Position numbers and translations under genes: made by a program
Shown here: positions 11,367 to 23,592 of the stretch, one piece after another
Numbering within the stretch: the first letter of the stretch is position 1
How the letters are laid out: each line of letters starts with the position of its first letter
Notes under the pieces: model-generated
Databases searched by the model: none
What the model saw: only the letters and a program-made list of their open reading frames with translations
What the model was told of the DNA's origin: nothing
Source: Sipunculus nudus
Taxonomy: Eukaryota > Annelida > Sipuncula > Golfingiida > Sipunculidae
DNA length: 64,000 nucleotides
Reading direction: 5' to 3'
NCBI GenBank assembly: GCA_026874595.1
Contig: CM049316.1
Coordinates: 66,323,176 to 66,387,175, forward strand

Positions 11367-11901
11367 TTTTGACATAGTTTTTATATGTTTTATAATTTCG
11401 ATATTTCAATATTAAGTAAACCACATATTTGACATACTATTATATATGTTTTATAATTCCTATATTTCCAAATTTAATGCAAACCCTTTATACCATTAAA
11501 AAAATTAAGGATAGTTGAGGTTACGATAATTTCTTTATGTAAATATTAAATTAAACTAATTTATATGTTATCACATATAATTGACTATAAAATTCATACT
11601 AAAAGAAAATATTCTGTATAATATGCAAGAAAATATAATTAGTTATAAACATATTACAAACATTCAAGAGTTTCCAGAAATAGAATATTGGTAAAGAGAA
11701 TATATGATTAGTTTATTAAACAGTTTTTTTAACAATATACGTATTTTAGTGACAGTTCCAATCAATTAGACTCGTAAACGATATAACATATCAGAGCGGG
11801 GAAGTCAGACATGTATGTGGCGGCATCTGTTGTGGCGAGTGGGAATCAGTGGGAAGCACTCATTTGCGGATCTCCGGGCAAGATGGCGGTCTCCGGACGA
11901 T
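11367..11901 (-). repeat. Right terminal inverted repeat of the MULE
   Basis: It is the complement of 7294-7828. The outer end reads 'agatggcggtctccggacga'. GC-rich sequence carrying the same GATCTCCGG module continues to about 12109 beyond the point where matching with the left arm stops. Confidence 0.9.
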
Positions 11902-12110
11902 CTCCGGGTCGTCTCCGGGTAAGGTTTCCGTGGATAACTGAATAAATACTTTGTGCACTTGCAAATTAAGTATCATACTCGATGCGGATGTCATTTAGAA
12001 GTGTCAAGGGGAACGATTAATACCAATTGCCGCCTCATTAATTAAGATATCGCGATCTCCGGGTTTTATTTTGATCTCCGGCCGGAGATCTCCGCGGGTT
12101 TTAGATACAC
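11902..12110. other. Possible outer extension of the right MULE end
   Basis: Repeated GATCTCCGGG modules occur at about 11899, 12050, 12073 and 12087. One of them is a perfect 18-bp palindrome, GATCTCCGGCCGGAGATC, at 12073-12090. The block ends in 'gcgggttttagatacaccc' near 12109; its complement begins GGGTGTATCTAAAACCCGCG, which looks like a transposon terminus. The left arm has no equivalent, so the left end may have been lost. This is inference. Confidence 0.4.
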
Positions 12111-12375
12111 CCCCACAGATAGGCCCCTATCTGTAATATGTCACTGACACTTATCATTCCGAATTCCATTACAATCAATCTAACTTAAATTAAATGTGGT
12201 CTTTTGTTTGATGTTTTACTGAATGGATACTTCACTTCCGAGGAGCGTTTCTGTACCCGGAGAATATAAGTTAATTGACGTAATCCTGGATTTTCCACAG
12301 ATGATTTACCAGGACTGTCAGCATGTTGACTTTCTGGCTTAACAGTTTCTATCTCCCTTAGATAACTTGAACTGC

Positions 12376-12437
<62 letters not shown>

Positions 12438-12990
12438 ATATTGTCAAATATTTCGTGCTACAGGGTTGTATAAAAAATTGATGGTCGATAAGTATTTTTA
12501 AGGGGAAAAAACAACTATAGTTTCACAATCTATTCTGTTATGTTTTAATTTGTTATACGTCTTTTCTGCAGAGCCAAAGAATTTATCTGCTTGTCGGAGA
12601 AAGATTCATCCATCTCAGTTTTTCAAAAAGATAGTTGTCACAAACAAATAGCAGTATCTCCGATGTTAGTTAATGAAATGCTCATCTTTATTTAAAGAGC
12701 AGTAAGTGTTCTTACTGCTCTTTACCTTAGGATTTCCAAAGCTTCCTGTGCAAAAAGGCAGTAAGTGAAGATACTACTTTTTACTTCAGTATCATGGTGT
12801 GTAAACACAAATATGGAGATGTTACTGCCCTCATATCTCGAGATTCTCGAGGGCTAGGACTTGGCAACACATATGTCTGACAGAACATATACTGCCATTG
12901 AAGATTTGAGCGTTAACTCATTTTGGCCCAAACATGGACTTACTGCCTTTTGCATTAGCACGGCAGATACTGTAGAGTATATAAATGTGT

Positions 12991-13061
<71 letters not shown>

Positions 13062-14220
13062 GTATATATGTGTTTGTAGATGTATGAAGACAGACTTATG
13101 TAGTATGTATATAACAAAGTATTAAAAGTATTTGTATATGTTTTATTTTCATAACAATATTTTATTTACAAATAATTTGTTTTTAGTAAAAATATGCTAT
13201 ATATTTTGTGTGCATTTGTTATGTAAATTCATTGTAATGACATGTATGGGTGCCATTCAGGAAATACTCGTATGCAGGCTCTTCAAAATAATGCATTTTG
13301 GTTTAACTTCTTTGTGGCTAGTAAATGTCTCTTAGAGCAGTCATGTTCTACACTGTAGATTATGAAGAAGGTTGTATGCAATTTTTGGTCTTCAGATCAG
13401 ATCAATGTGATTTGAAGGACATCAGTACAGACGAGAAGGCTTTCTTCATTACAGACGAGAAAGCTGCATCATTGTTCCATCCATTCAAAGAATAATTTGC
13501 TGTCGAAGCTTGCATTAATGGCTTATATATTAAAGATAATAACAAATTACCCAGTCAGTAATAAAGGGAGCTCCAAATCTGTTTCAGCAACCTCTCTCCC
13601 CCCTTGTTGGTATGTTTTGCCATATTGCACTCAAAGATGTTACACTTTCACCTTCATGTGATACATTGGCAAAAGTGACCGTGCATTTAATCCAAATATA
13701 CCTATCCAAATCCTCATCAACCTTACCAAAGGCAACAAATGAGTAAAATTGTTTTATTCCTAAATAATCATAATTTTAAATTAAAATTTATTGTAAATGT
13801 ACTTCTCTAAGAATTAAATCTGCTATCAGAGTATTATAATTAGTATGGATGGCTTCTGGAAACATTCTTTTTTTAAATATTTTATATTACACAATTCATA
13901 AATTGGAGGGTACTAGAAGTGCCCTTGAAATCCAGATAAACGGTTACATCAGCCGGAACAAAAACAGAGCAATTATTCTTATAATCTTGCTTGTATATTT
14001 TAATTTTCACAAGTAAAGCCTAGCTGAGGCTATATAACAAGTAACACTGCCAATATATATAATATAGATTAATAATAGCCAAGGGGTAGTATTATATACA
14101 GAACTATATGGACTGTGTATAATTATAAATTATAATATTCGTGTTTGCTTTTTCTATCATGCTACATGACTCTTTCATAATTCATTTAAAAATGTGAATT
14201 TCACGCTTTTTATTATTCAT
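12111..14220. other. Gene-free stretch with (AT)n arrays and a hairpin
   Basis: It holds (AT)n at about 12379-12434 and 12998-13057, plus a perfect hairpin at 12694-12723. Frames overlapping the second array read only alternating Tyr-Ile. The 67-codon frame at 13132-13335 has no recognisable motif. Confidence 0.5.
12694..12723. other. Perfect 13-bp-stem hairpin
   Basis: AAAGAGCAGTAAG, a TGTT loop, then CTTACTGCTCTTT. Further GCAGTAAGT or ACTTACTGC words lie nearby, with GTGC-rich arms at about 12748-12768 and, inverted, at 12934-12961. The hairpin is therefore the centre of a looser inverted arrangement. The stem is short for a microRNA precursor. Confidence 0.7.
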
Positions 14221-14241
14221 TTAAATTTATTAAATCTCTCT

Positions 14242-14294
<53 letters not shown>

Positions 14295-15540
14295 AATTGA
14301 AATGAATTATAAAAGAAAGGAGTGTTTATGTTTTATGATAAATTATATATAGATAATCAAAAGTATGTATCATTGTCTATGATGATGGGGGGGGGGGGGG
14401 GACTGCTTAAATTTTGTACCAACCTCCATCGGGATAGAATAGGTACGTATTAAGCTTCATTTAAATTTAAGACCAGCCCCGTGTGTGGTAATATAAGGTA
14501 AGGCCTGCAAATAAAAACTCATTTTACGGATAGTATATATAAAATAGTATTACTATACTACTTAACAAAAAGAGCTTATCAATATAAAAAAAAATTACAT
14601 TTCTGATTAAGACGCACGTATTTATAAACTATGATAAAAAGTAAGGACCAGCGCTATATTCTTATAGCAAACCAAGTTGAATATCAGCTGAATTTTGCAG
14701 AATCAAAAAAGAAAAATATTGTTATAACAACAAACTTTGTTGCAAAGCGTCGCAAGCGAGATTCAACAAACTTGACCGGCATATTGTACTACTCCACATT
14801 ATATTGCTAAAAATATTATATTACTGAATTATCTCGTTATTTTGATAATAAAATAACCAGAATATCCCTTAAAACTCCCGCAGACTCCATCCTTGATGTT
14901 GAACATCCTGTCATCCCTTCACTGGAATCACCTTGTCGTCGTGTTGCCGTGTTGGCTATCAGCGGCCGCTGTCACCGACTGCCTTCTTTTTCTAATTATA
15001 TGGCTCAAAATTACATGATGCTAATGTCAAAGTTGCCATAACATCTACAGATCTAAATTCGCCGCTTTATTCTCCTTTTACAGTGTCACAGACATTGTCA
15101 TCTGAAGATGATTCCTCCCCGTTGCTGGAACAGATCACCACGTTGGCCTTGCTGGAACATTGTGGACGCGCAACCTGGGTTCTGGCAGTGACGTCACATA
15201 CATCCACGGGGCTGTCTCAACTTTTTTCAGGGGGCTCCCAGGACTCTGTTCACAAATTCGTTCCTATCACGGAAAGTAGCTACCCAATGACAGATATGTA
15301 TACATCAATTCCATTTGTAGGTTCATACCTTTCATATGTGCAAAAACACCCAATGGGTGGAAGTAGGTTTTTAAAAATCCGTGAAACATTTTTTCATTTG
15401 TCGCGTGGAAACATATATCGGCGGCGGCGGGACCGATATAAAACCATAGTATTCCCACACTTTGTCTAAGGATACAATAAAACTCTAGTAAAACCACATG
15501 GTACTGTTAAACAGTTTCCAGACCTCTTAAACTGGTAATA
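14221..15540. other. Gene-free stretch; (TC)n(TA)n, G-run and CRE-like site
   Basis: It holds (TC)n followed by (TA)n at about 14234-14294, a 15-base G-run at 14387-14401 and a full palindromic CRE-like octamer TGACGTCA at 15189-15196. An open frame at 15083-15469 (128 codons, opening with GTG) follows a good acceptor-like tract (ctccttttacag). It has no recognisable domain and no paired exon, so I do not call it a gene. Confidence 0.4.
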
Positions 15541-15544
15541 CTTG

Positions 15545-15905
15545 AAAACGACTGGCGGCACTTGACCCCGGCTGGCGGCACTTGACCCAGGCTAGCAGCA
15601 CCTCTCTAGACCCAAGCTGGCAGCTCCTCTCTGGACCCGGCTGGCAACACATCTCTGGACCTCCAGGCACCGGTTGGCAACGCCTGTCTCGACAATGAGT
15701 GGCAGCACCTCTTTGGACAAGCTAGTAGCACCTCTCTTCACCGCTCGGGAGCTCGTCTCTGGAAATATGCTAGTAGCACCTCTATGGACAATGGCTGGCA
15801 GCACCTCTCTGGACACCGGCTGGTTGCAACTTTCTGGATAATGGCTGACAGTACCTCCGGACACCGGCTGGCAGCACCTCTGGATACCAGCAGGCTCCAC
15901 AGACT
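15545..15905. repeat. GC-richer minisatellite, unit about 20-27 bp
   Basis: About thirteen imperfect copies of a unit like GGCTGGCAGCACCTCTCTGG followed by ACACC. Spacing varies between about 20 and 27 bases. The minus-strand 110-codon frame at 15592-15924 is a reading of the array ('RGATSL'-type repeats), not evidence of a gene. Confidence 0.8.
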
Positions 15906-17051
15906 GTCTCTCCCAACTAAGCATGCAACTTCGCTTTAATACTTCCCTCTACCCTGGAAGCTCAATTATATATTCATGTCTAATACGAAACATCGGCTTG
16001 CTTTTTCTACAATGGCGAATCTATATTCTATAATAATTAGGATGGAATCAATATACGTAGTTAAATGATGTACCTCGCACCCGGTGACCGATAATGAAAT
16101 ACCCCATTGCCTCATAAAACAATATTCTGACTTGCAACCCTTGCCTGCTTACCACACATACAGAGTTACAGCTAACCTGTTACTTAGACTTTGAGTAACA
16201 TATCTGTTTGGCCCCATATAATTAAACATATTACCTATGTGCCCATGATATATAATTGCATTCGATGTTATAATGTTATGTGTAAACAGGAGGGCGTCAG
16301 CAATGTGATGCCTGAAACCCGGGAAATAAAGCACTCATCTGTTTGAAATCAAGGAACTCTGTTATTGGGGGAAACGAGCATCAGAACTTTGTTTTTGCTT
16401 TAGTACATGATGAACAGTCACATTTATTTGGAAGAATAGTTCCCAGAACACAATTAATTACACATTAGTAGACCAATAATGATGAAGTTCTGTTGTCGCT
16501 GTGCTTTGATCGGAAGTACATATCTGGAACTTTGTAATTTACAGAATTTTATATGCCGTCGCTTACGTATTGGTGATGCATTTATAACTGACAACAATTT
16601 AAATATATGTATTGAAAGTAAATAATAAAAAATAAACATCTATGTAAATTGCAAATAACTGTTAAATATGCCGTTGGAGAAAATCTATTTGCTGTTCATC
16701 AGTTTCTATGGATGCGTCAGACAATCACGCAGACATTATGTTGACGAATATTACATACAAAACATGTACTAAAAAGACATAATATGCTCATTCGTTGTAA
16801 AGGCACAGCTAGCTTCATTTCTTAATCTATCAGGGAACTGCAGCACCTCAGGAGACTGCAGCTGTACTGTTGTTATACACACAACGGGAAAATATGCGAA
16901 AGATTATTTGCGAAAGATACAATGTTTGTTATTTTAATCAGTATAAACGAAATTCGTATGATATATGTTAATATGTTTATATATATTAATATATTTGTAT
17001 TCACAGCTATTTAATTAGGGAAAACATCATGGTGTAAGTGCAGTCCCGGAA

Positions 17052-19661
17052 ATGTATTTCTTATTTCTATTTTATACACTTGGTAAGATTTCTTTACCTG
17101 ATTAAAGAATATTGTTTTATTTTTCGGTGTCTTAATATTAATTTTATAAGTAACTTGTTCATAATGAAGACATATGTGTCAAAGTATAAAATAATGCTGT
17201 TTCAATGGCATGTATCCTGTTGCGAGGATAAGTTGCTCATCCTTATTTCAATGTCTTTTTATACATTTTATTCTCTTTCCATCTAATGCACAAGTTGAAT
17301 GTGTGCTACAATAACGTATTTTCTTTTTTACCTAAGCATTCATTCAACACGACAAGTCCCAACGTTTTCAGAAGACCAATACTAGGAATGTATCCGATGC
17401 AGAGTTACAAATTCAGGAATTTCCGTGTCAAGGTTATTATCGTCATGACGATACCTTAGGTCATATGGAATTCAAGGTCAAGTTGATTAGAATAAATCAG
17501 TATCCCATGCTATCAACTGCTGGCAAAGGAGAGGGTGGATTTTTACAGAAGAAACTACAGTCAGGGATCCTGCAGTGATGCCAGCTATAACTGCCAGTCT
17601 GGAAAAACAGGAGGATGCGGTAAACCATGATTTTGTGCTTGGACATCACTGGATTACGGGGAAACTAGTCTGGTACATATCTGGTTTTTACGCCTCGTTA
17701 ATTTTTTTCTTAATGCTTTCTGGTTTGATGAATTCTATTTATAATTCTTTCATATATATTAAACATGTCCCGTGTAGATGTTATATCTTTCGATTGTGGG
17801 TGTTTAGTGGTAAAGATATTTTGGACGTATTCTGTTCGACTCGAGTTCCTCGCCATATCAGTAAAATAGCACAGTTCTTTGCTATCATAATTATTGTGTA
17901 CATTGTGACGGTAAGCTGAAAGGGGTTTTGTTGGATTCTCCGACGTCTACTGCACATCTGAGACTTCTTGCTACAAATTTGTCCGGATACCCTGGGGTCC
18001 AGGCGAAAGAAGAATGTCAGAAGTTTGGCGGGGACCTAGTCTCCATTGAGACCATCGGCGAACAGAATAACCTTACAAGACTTCTTGGTCATGTTTTCCC
18101 CAGGATGAATGGTAAATTGTATTTTATTTTATTCTTCTATGGATGATATGATTGATTGAAATAAATAAAAATTTTAAATTAACAATAAATTTATCTACCA
18201 TTGAAAATCGCCGCTATGGACTCTTATTACGCCCGCCATGAAAGGTTACGGAGGAGGGTATGTCATTCGTCTTGTTTTTGTGTTTGACCCCAGCATATAT
18301 TCGAAAGTCCTGAATGAATCTCGACAATACTTTGTGGAAGGATGTCATAGGGTTTAAACAAAAAAAAGTGAAATTAATATCCGGATATAGATTTTTGTAC
18401 ATCACAATTCAGTCATTTTTGCTTGGTGTCTCGTTTTCTTCACTACGACCAAAATAAACTCATCCCCACGAAATATCCCGTTTGCCCTATTGTCCACTCT
18501 CCTAAACAATTTCATGGAAATCAACTGGTAACTGGTACTCTGTGGACGAGGAAATGACCTTTAACATTCATGGAATACTATGAGTAAATGACATTTCCTT
18601 GTCGGTTACCTCGGCATAATGACTGCTGGGCGAAATGAGAACGACGACTTAATCTCTTGTGGTCCTGACAAGATGTTGGTTGCTGTCTGTCCTGGCGGGG
18701 GGGGGGGGGGGGGGGGGAGTGCTCATTATAGGTCTATAGTTGCTCTTCGTATGAGCCCGTTCCTCTTAAGCTTTTGCTTAATCCCTTAGCTGTGCAGGCG
18801 CCTGGCCACCCCCTAACGTCACATTAGTATTTAAATTCATCATCAGTCAAAAGCCTGAACAAATAGACAGATACGTTACATTTGTTAGTTTAAAAAAAAA
18901 CAAAATGTCGAAACGTTCTTAATAATATTCTTTGAGCTTTTGTTGAAAGATGGGTTGTACATGTTTGTTTCACGTTATATTAATAGTCTAATTCGCTTAG
19001 TGTTTTCAATGGATTTCAGTGAATTAACATGAAATATCGGGCAATGGATTGATAACACTTTTGGTGGGGTTATATGCTCTATAAGGTTACAATAAAAGGT
19101 CATGATGGGCAGAAATGGGTATACCCTGCTAATTATACCTCCGTACAGACGTTTTTATAAACTCATGTCGGCGGTTTTGCAAACACCAAGGCAGCATTCG
19201 GATAACCTGCGTCACCTTATGATATGTTTTATTCTTTAAATTTAGATTATTCTTTTGTCATGCGAGAAAGGTCAATGTATTTATCTCGGTAAGCTGTGGT
19301 CCTTCTACGGCAGTAATGAACAGTCACACACCTCTTATGTGTAGACATTTATTGGCTGAAGAAGACCTGTAGCTTCAAACTACATACATGTTTGTGGATT
19401 ATATTGTTATTTTGTATTTACAGAGATGAAGCACCTGAGTAAATTGAATTACTGGACTGGAGGTAACGATTGCGCAAGGAAGGAGACTGGCGCTGCGTTT
19501 CCAGATATCGTCAGTTCACGTACAAATGTTGGTGTCCCGGAGAACCAAACAATGCTAATGATGACGAACACTGTCTTGAACTGCGGAGTTTTAAAAAATG
19601 GAAGTGGAATGATCAAGATTGCGATGATATTAGGGCGTCCATTTGTGATATCATATGCTGA
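17052..19661 (+). pseudogene. C-type lectin, copy A, frameshifted in three exons
   Basis: Same exon plan as copy B. Leader exon 17052-17082 (MYFLFLFYTL, a short hydrophobic signal-like start, donor GTAAGA). Exon 17337-17619 contains 'EFPCQGYYRHDDTLG' but loses the frame near 17551 relative to copy B and then meets a stop. Exon 17916-18114 begins in phase ('SDVYCTSETSCYKFVR') but lacks 5 bases after 'FVR' and hits a stop. Exon 19424-19661 reads 'MKHLSKLNYWTGGND', loses one base near 19470, then continues in another frame with 'GEPNNANDDEHC' and 'WNDQDC'. The EPN and WND motifs are those of mannose-type calcium sites in C-type lectin domains. The lesions imply a pseudogene. Assembly errors are an alternative, but three independent ones are less likely. 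Confidence 0.8.
18697..18717 (+). repeat. 21-base G-run
   Basis: An uninterrupted G homopolymer between lectin copy A exons. Similar runs occur at 1190-1209, 14387-14401, 41013-41031, 51436-51454 and 57761-57784, and C-runs at 36335-36354. Confidence 0.9.
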
Positions 19662-20984
19662 CTAGAGCGACATGAGGAGAAGATTATTTGGAGATAATCG
19701 CATAAGCTGTCACCTAAACGTCAATGTTTAATTAACTGAAGACGTTGAGGTCTGAATGTCATGTCCAATTACAATCACGCGTTGAAGCTTCTGGTGACCT
19801 TTCAGTTACGGGTTATATAAATTGATGGATACCGTAATTGAACAATTCCTTATGTTAAGTAGTTTATTTTTTAGAAGGGATATGAAAAGGAGTTTTAAAG
19901 GAGTATTAAACACGACAAGAAATTTACTGGAATATAAACTAGACCAGTATTACGAGAGCCATGCGAAAGATGAAAGACAAAATTTGGCTATTATATAAAA
20001 TAACATATATTTTAAAAAAATAACTAAATCAAAGATCAGATTGCCATGAACGTTTCATAATATAAACAATAAGGTATTTCTTGCTAATGTGTAAAGCTCA
20101 TGACGATAAATTCCACATTTTACTGATCTCTATTTTTTTAGTAAGAACCGCGAAATATTAACCTCTCAAAAATAAAACCAGTCACAGTTTATGAGGGGAT
20201 TGCTCAGAAAGTGTGTATGAATGCATGAGGTCACTGATGCTCAGCAAGGTGCGTTCAAAAGTCATCGCCAGTTGCCACTGTCGGTGTGATGGCCTTGAAT
20301 ATACGAGTCCGGAAGAGAAGAGTGTTTTGAAATGCAAGGTACTGATTGCTACATTTGCCTCCGTTAATATAATTACCATCGCAAGTACCTACTAATTCCT
20401 GGATTTTATTTTATATATGTCAACCATATCCCTATGGCGATTGAATTTGTCCTTATTTTATATTACATAAATTAAACATCAAAACGGAAAAAAAATCAAA
20501 CCAAAATTAATATTATTTACTAGCCGATTGATTGCATCACCGTACAGGTCGCCAAGATTGGCATTCAAAAGAGGCCAAAGAGGGGAAAACTTTTAACTAT
20601 TGTTATTTTGAATATACGACCGTAACTTCATTTTGAGAAAAAGTATAGTTATTGAAATATGTATGTGATCGGAGTATCTTCCCCTGGCATTTTCCATATG
20701 TAACCCCTCACAACTGACGTTTATCTTCAATAATGTAATATTCATACAAGAAATCTCGGTGGCGTAAAAGATTGAAAGTGTCACGAAAATAAAAGCAGTG
20801 GCATTTCTGAGTCCGAATTTTTGTCGGTAAATGTTTAATTTTATTTCATTCTCATATTCATGATAAATTCGAAGGAAAACATGGAGCAAGTGCTAATTCA
20901 TTCAACCTAAGATTCTAAGTGAACCCTTGCACCTTCCGAGCATTTTTCTTATTAAAAATATAATTAATCCCCGTCTCAAAAAAG

Positions 20985-21370
20985 TGCCAGGATCTATATC
21001 GACAATGATAATTTCATGGTTGAAGATTAGCCTAGTTCCTCAGCACTACAAACCAGCGAGACAGCGTGCTGCCTGCGTAAACAAGCCTGTATAGAAGATT
21101 GCTATGTGACTGAATAGAACTGCCCAAACCTAAGATCTTAGCATAAAAAAGCGAAAAATTTTCAAATCACATATCAGTACAGCTAATACAAATCAGACAA
21201 TTGTATCATTGTAAGCAAAATTTATTGCTGCTATTGCTTTGTTGCCCCCCTTTTTTAAGTATACGCTTTTATAATAAACTGTTTTATATTAGCTATATGA
21301 TTTTCTTAATATTTCTGATATGTATTCCTCTTTTTTAAAGAGAAACAAACCGAGATGAAATGATGTGCTA
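20985..21370 (+). repeat. Spacer repeat between lectin copies
   Basis: It matches 6905-7290 next to the MULE. At this site the sequence runs without interruption past the point where the MULE begins in the other copy ('gatgtgc' followed by 'tacaatg'), so it serves as an uninserted comparison. Confidence 0.7.
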
Positions 21371-22494
21371 CAATGTCTGATTTATCATCAACTATCATTA
21401 TTAACTGTCAAGTTGTCGAGCATCAACACTTTTCATAGATCCATATAATGCTGCTGTACCTGTTCTTGTTTTAAGGTAAATTTCTTAGACATAAACCCTT
21501 CTGTGAACAAAACATGCATGTTTGTTCTCTATGATATAAAAACAAAATGGACACAGGTTTTGTTTCCATTAGTATGTGGTTGATTTTATATTCGCTAGGT
21601 TGAATTTTTACCATTTCTCTGTTTCTGTATTTCACTATTTTGCGATCTCATCATAGAATATACTATACAGAATGTATCCATTGATATATGAATCATTTAA
21701 TATGCTTTAAATCTTAATTACCAAACAAATCAAACAATTGTAATCCCTTGTCCGTATTGGTAAGCTTATTTATTCCATATCGTTTAAATATCAACATTAT
21801 GACTTCAGGCACTAAAGGCCTGGATAACAAATATGTGGCACCAATAACGTCACAATATATTCGACTGTTCACCTGTGTAGACGGCGGTTTTATTCACGAG
21901 GTTTTTATTTTTATGGATATCGCGAATTTGACACCTCCCCGAAAAAAAGAGACAACCACAGTAACACAATACTGAATCTATTCTAGATACGTATCAAGTG
22001 TTGTCTTATATATTTCTTCACGTAAATCTTTCAAATGACCTCTTTACTACAGTAACTTTCCTAGTTTCTCTCGTTTTGTACTTCTATTTCAAACGAATTT
22101 TTCTTTTCCATTTGTAACATAATATTTGTTATTTATTTTCTTGAATTTAATCTATCAATTATCTTCTGACTCTATAGTTACAACTTAATATTCATAACAA
22201 ATGTCATCCCCTGCTGTTCTGTTATAAAACCATGATCATGTTGTATCTAAGTTCGCCCGATAGCTCTTAACTGTACGTTTATTACAAGTGATGACCAGGT
22301 CATTGGAGGTATTGGTAATTTATAGTCTTCGGTAGATTCATTAAAAGGAAGGCATCGAAAATGAACTAAATTCTGTGTTGTTTATATGTATGGTTTCAAT
22401 ATTGGAAGGGTTTTTGTGTTTCATGACAAATAACAACAAAGTCGCTGGCTCTTTTGTTGTCAGAATCCCTTGAAAAATTGTCTTTTGATGTGGC
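21371..22494. other. Gene-free spacer
   Basis: A 75-codon open frame at 21748-21975 shows no recognisable domain. No strong repeat was seen. Confidence 0.4.
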
Positions 22495-23454
22495 CTAGTT
22501 TTATTACTTGGACTTGGAGTAACATGTATGTTGGCCACATATAATAATATATAATAATTGTTAAAGCTTATGAGAGCCTGTTATAGGAACCGACTGAATT
22601 GATGTGCCCATACTATATATTTTGACATTCGATGTTTTAATGTTATGTGTATACAGGAGAGCGTCAGCAATGAGAGGCCTGTAACCAGGGAGATAAAACG
22701 CTCGTCTACTTGAAGTCATGGAACTTTGTTTTCGGGGAATCGCAACTTCAGAACTTTTCATTTTGCTTTACATATTAAACATTCCCATTTATTTGGAACA
22801 ATAGTAAAGAGAACAAAAACAATTTCATATCGATAGACCCATAATGATGAAGCTCTGTTGCCGCTTGTGCTTTTATCGACACTATGTGTTTGAAACTGTA
22901 TATTTTACAGAAATTCTTTAGCTGCCGCTTGCATATTGGTGATGTATTTTAAAAATGACAACCATTTAAATAGTTGTACTGAAAACTGACAACGATTTAA
23001 ATGATTGTATTGGAAGTAAAAATTTTAAAGCAACATATATGTAAGTTGCCAAAAATTATTAAATACGCCGTTGGAGAAAATCCATTTGCTGTTCATCAAA
23101 TTCTGTGGATACGTATATATACCTTTTCCAAGCAATCACGCTTGCATTCATTAAACGAATATAACATGCCAATCATGCAAATATATGCCAATGGATTTGA
23201 AAGAATTATACCCAACAAACTCTGATGCATTTGTCGTAAAGGGACAGCTAGCTTGATTCTTTAATCAATCACAGAACTGCAGCACACCAGCAGACTACTG
23301 CTGTTCTGTTGATATACACAGAAAAATATAAATTTCAGTGGAATTCTTGGTCGAGAACTGAAGATTACTTTGACAACTTTATTTGCGAAAGAAGTTTTCT
23401 TTCTTATTCTAATCAGTAAAAACGAAAATCGTTTTCAAGTGTTATACATATGTT

Positions 23455-23490
23455 TATATATTATATATTATATATTATATATGTATGTTT

Positions 23491-23523
<33 letters not shown>
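23455..23523. repeat. (TATAT)n / (AT)n array
   Basis: An imperfect TATATTA block followed by a pure AT array, just upstream of the copy B leader exon. The region read as Tyr/Ile-rich frames here is not coding. Confidence 0.9.
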
Positions 23524-23527
<4 letters not shown>

Positions 23528-23592
23528 TATGTTTGTATTTACAGCTATTTAATAAAAAGAAAAAAAAATACGGTATAAGTACAGCAATGGAA

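Larger units (their letters stand above)
7294..11901 (-). mobile_element. Mutator-like (MULE) DNA transposon with about 535-bp terminal inverted repeats
   Basis: The left arm 7294-7828 and the right arm 11367-11901 are long inverted repeats of each other with only scattered mismatches. Outer ends: ATCGTCCGGAGACCGCCATC on the left, and the same sequence on the complement at the right. Inner ends: 'aaaaactatgtcaaaa'. Between the arms lies a broken minus-strand transposase with a TNN-ESFN motif, a SWIM zinc finger and a C48-like tail. Long TIRs together with a SWIM-bearing transposase are typical of MULEs, and a fused Ulp1-like domain is known in some animal MULE lineages. The interior also contains a two-copy 151-bp repeat and AG-rich simple sequence. 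The upstream part of the transposase, where most of the DDE core should lie, is not recognisable, so the element is non-autonomous. No target-site duplication was found. Confidence 0.85.
16165..20730 (+). repeat. Segmental duplication, copy A (lectin locus)
   Basis: It aligns in order with about 22495-27110. Anchors: 'gcgtcagcaatg' at about 16294 against 22660; 'agctagctt' at about 16807 against 23247; the lectin exons; 'gcgttcaaa' near 20251 against 26669; and 'aacccctcacaactgacg' against 'ctacctcataactggtgg'. The offset varies between about 5.9 and 6.5 kb because introns and spacers have changed length. It includes the promoter-side region as well as the gene. Confidence 0.8.

Noticed and set aside
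12854-13117. Tyr/Ile-rich open frames (also at 23475, 38698, 45628 and 54611)
   Set aside because: They are translations of (AT)n microsatellites.
15592-15924. 110-codon minus-strand frame with repeated residues
   Set aside because: It is a translation of the roughly 25-bp minisatellite.
17575-17919. 114-codon open frame in lectin copy A
   Set aside because: It starts inside a shifted exon and runs through an intron. It is a by-product of the frameshift.
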